A stretch of 64,000 nt of DNA, from positions 50,270 through 114,269 of the forward strand of contig CABYHW010000001.1 in the NCBI GenBank assembly GCA_902518705.1, in the 5' to 3' direction. Of the stretch, positions 62,715 to 64,000 are shown one piece after another (the first letter of the stretch is position 1; each line of letters opens with the position of its first letter). The translations under genes and the position numbers were made by a program. The notes beneath the pieces are model-generated. The model did no database searches, had not been told where the DNA came from, and saw only the letters and a list, made by a program, of their open reading frames with translations. Source of the stretch: an uncultured Alphaproteobacteria bacterium. Lineage in GTDB: Bacteria; Pseudomonadota; Alphaproteobacteria; HIMB59; GCA-002718135.

Positions 62715-63681
62715 ATAATAATTTATTTTTATTTTCTTCATCACAAAAAGAATACTTAATTGCGTTATGAGTAAGTGAAGTAAGTTCTTTTTCATTTAAA
62801 CCTAAATCTTCCATAACCTTATACTCACCGTTTATTGTTGCATTGAAAAAAGGAGGGTCATCCGAATTGACTGTTACTTTTACCCCTTGATCAAATAATG
62901 TTTTCACAGGATGATCTACATAATCTTCATAAATCTTAGTTGCAATATTACTTGTTGGACAAGTTTCTAGAATAATATCTTTCTCAATTATTTCTTTGAC
63001 TAAATCAGGATCCTCTATTGATCGAACTCCGTGACCTAATCTTGTTGGATGCAGAAGATTAATAGCATTTCTTATATTAACAGGACCATCCCATTCACCT
63101 GCATGAACAGTAATTGGAAAATTTTCTTTTTTTAACATATCAAATGTTTCAACGAATAAATTTGGTGGAAAATGCAATTCATCCCCAGCTAAACCAAAAC
63201 CAACTAAACAAGGATGAGGATTATTTAAAACTTCTTTTGCAGTTTCTTGTACTGACTCTGGTCCTAAATGTCTGATCCCATTCATTATATAACGTGAAAC
63301 AATACCAAAATCCTCTTCAGCTTTTTTGGAAGCTTCATAGACTCCTTCAATAAAAGAATGATAAGTCATGCCTTTTTCTTTAGCATGAGTTGAGGAAATC
63401 ATCGCTTCGACATAAAGAACATTATTAGAGGCACAATCTTTTAAATATTCATACGTTAATTCAAAATAATCTTCTGGCGTGTGTATGACAGAAGTAACTA
63501 CATCATATTTTTTTATAAAATCATAAAAATCATCCCATTGGTATGCGTACTTTGAGCCAAACATTTCTTCAGGTATTTCATGATTATTTCGTTTAGCAAA
63601 TTTCTTACATAAATCGGGCGTAATGGTTGCCTCTAAATGAACATGAATTTCTGCTTTTTTAACTGAATTAAAAATATTCAT
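62701..63681 (-). CDS. add: Adenosine deaminase
   Basis: A ~326-residue metal-dependent deaminase that converts adenosine to inosine. KKAEIHVHLEATITPDL (metal His-x-His, residues 8-24), VGFGLAGDE, ITVHAGEWDGP (His and catalytic Glu region), RLGHGVRSIED and TVNSDDPPFF (metal Asp) are complete. The start chosen is ATG 63681 because the open frame upstream encodes a hydrophobic, low-complexity stretch foreign to the family and runs into the divergent M48 gene. Adenine-deaminase activity cannot be excluded. Confidence 0.9.
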   Translation of the reverse strand: MNIFNSVKKAEIHVHLEATITPDLCKKFAKRNNHEIPEEMFGSKYAYQWDDFYDFIKKYDVVTSVIHTPEDYFELTYEYLKDCASNNVLYVEAMISSTHAKEKGMTYHSFIEGVYEASKKAEEDFGIVSRYIMNGIRHLGPESVQETAKEVLNNPHPCLVGFGLAGDELHFPPNLFVETFDMLKKENFPITVHAGEWDGPVNIRNAINLLHPTRLGHGVRSIEDPDLVKEIIEKDIILETCPTSNIATKIYEDYVDHPVKTLFDQGVKVTVNSDDPPFFNATINGEYKVMEDLGLNEKELTSLTHNAIKYSFCDEENKNKLLSKLN

Positions 63682-63710
63682 ATAAATGAAATTACCTATA
63701 TAATAATAAT

Positions 63711-64000
63711 ATGGAAGCAAGAATAAATAGAAGAAGCTTTGTTTTTGGTGCAAGTTGCTCTTTATGTGGTTCGATGATTTTACCTTCTTGTACACAAGTA
63801 CCATTAACAAATAGAAGTCAGTTAAATTTGTATGATAGCAATCTACCTATAATTTTAATGGGTGGTGGTGTAGCAGGTCTTCCAAAAATTTATCCTAATG
63901 AAAAAGCTCTTAATCAAGAAGTTGATAAAACATATTCAAGATTTTTATCTAAAGCTAAAGAAGATAAAATTCTTTTAGATAACACAGATGAGTCAAAAAA
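63711..64000 (+). CDS. M48-family metalloprotease lipoprotein, 5' part (cut by window edge)
   Basis: The first 96 codons of a gene running out of the window. The product begins MEARINRRSFVFGASCSL, with a twin-Arg-like RRSF signal, and a lipobox-type LPSC near residue 26, then TQVPLTNRSQLNLYDS, which resembles the CxxxPxTGRxQL mature start of M48 (BepA/LoiP-like) peptidases. The zinc-binding HExxH is beyond the edge, so the family call depends on the N-terminal pattern only. It is divergent from add across 29 bp. Confidence 0.6.
   Translation, partial: MEARINRRSFVFGASCSLCGSMILPSCTQVPLTNRSQLNLYDSNLPIILMGGGVAGLPKIYPNEKALNQEVDKTYSRFLSKAKEDKILLDNTDESK

Noticed and set aside
63682-63810. 43-residue N-terminal extension of adenosine deaminase
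   Set aside because: The conserved N-terminus starts at ATG 63681; the extension is hydrophobic filler over the divergent M48 gene.
1-64000. CRISPR arrays, tRNA/rRNA genes, insertion sequences, prophage, toxin-antitoxin or defence genes
   Set aside because: None could be recognised in any intergenic region or reading frame. The longest gene-free stretch is about 225 bp (34337-34562).

Overview
The window looks like a chromosome segment of a streamlined, AT-rich marine alphaproteobacterium, of the SAR11/HIMB59 type. I infer this from the very low GC, gene overlaps of a few bases, almost no spacer DNA (no gene-free stretch over 300 bp), and alphaproteobacterial markers: a FYDLN-acid (TIGR02300) protein, an NDUFS6-like zinc-finger protein, a PlcP/Agt lipid-remodelling pair and MsrPQ. 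I see no tRNA, rRNA, CRISPR array, insertion sequence or prophage.

Region 1 (1-20.7 kb) is housekeeping: the end of fabI, a glycerophosphodiesterase, pnp-rpsO-truB-rbfA-infB-nusA (no ylxR between nusA and infB, and no rimP upstream of nusA), trmB, lnt-corC-ybeY-phoH-miaB-rimI-tsaB, a polysaccharide deacetylase, a Bax-like glucosaminidase, nfuA, trpS and murJ. Two genes (corC, deacetylase) are broken by one-base shifts in A/T homopolymers. A strong intrinsic terminator sits 6 bp from the nusA start codon.

Region 2 (20.7-40 kb) is a phosphorus-scarcity island. It holds a SET-domain gene with phoR-pstSCAB-phoU-phoB, two inverted copies of plcP-agt (replacement of phospholipids by glycolipids), an aquaglyceroporin and arsC (probably arsenate/arsenite handling), ppx, sixA and ppk1 (polyphosphate), an aminolipid-type acyltransferase, and a DUF47-PiT phosphate uptake pair. 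The second agt-plcP-acyltransferase block is bracketed by imperfect ~200 bp direct repeats; the left one carries an 18-codon arsC remnant, and both carry a conserved hairpin.

Region 3 (40-54.3 kb) is a phosphonate-use locus. It has a PhnZ-type HD oxygenase, PhnW, an AllA-like protein, a GpdQ-like phosphodiesterase, a phosphonoacetaldehyde-reductase-like Fe-ADH, a MetE-core protein, an unknown methyltransferase-like protein, PhnY (phosphonoacetaldehyde dehydrogenase), PhnA (phosphonoacetate hydrolase), and a four-part UgpBAEC-like ABC importer. The simplest joint reading is import of a glycerol ester of 2-aminoethylphosphonate, hydrolysis to glycerol and 2-AEP, then PhnW-PhnY-PhnA to acetate and phosphate. 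That reading is inference.

Direct repeats of the form TTGTAAY-N4-TTGTAAY (11-bp period) lie before phoB, plcP2, the acyltransferase, DUF47-pit, the Ugp-like binding protein and ugpC. They look like PHO boxes tying regions 2 and 3 into one regulon.

Region 4 (54.3-64 kb) is general: two EamA exporters, zinc-finger and FYDLN proteins, an MFS transporter, MsrQ-MsrP with a cytochrome c, a YejA-like binding protein, a PfkB kinase, an adenosine deaminase and the start of an M48 lipoprotein peptidase.
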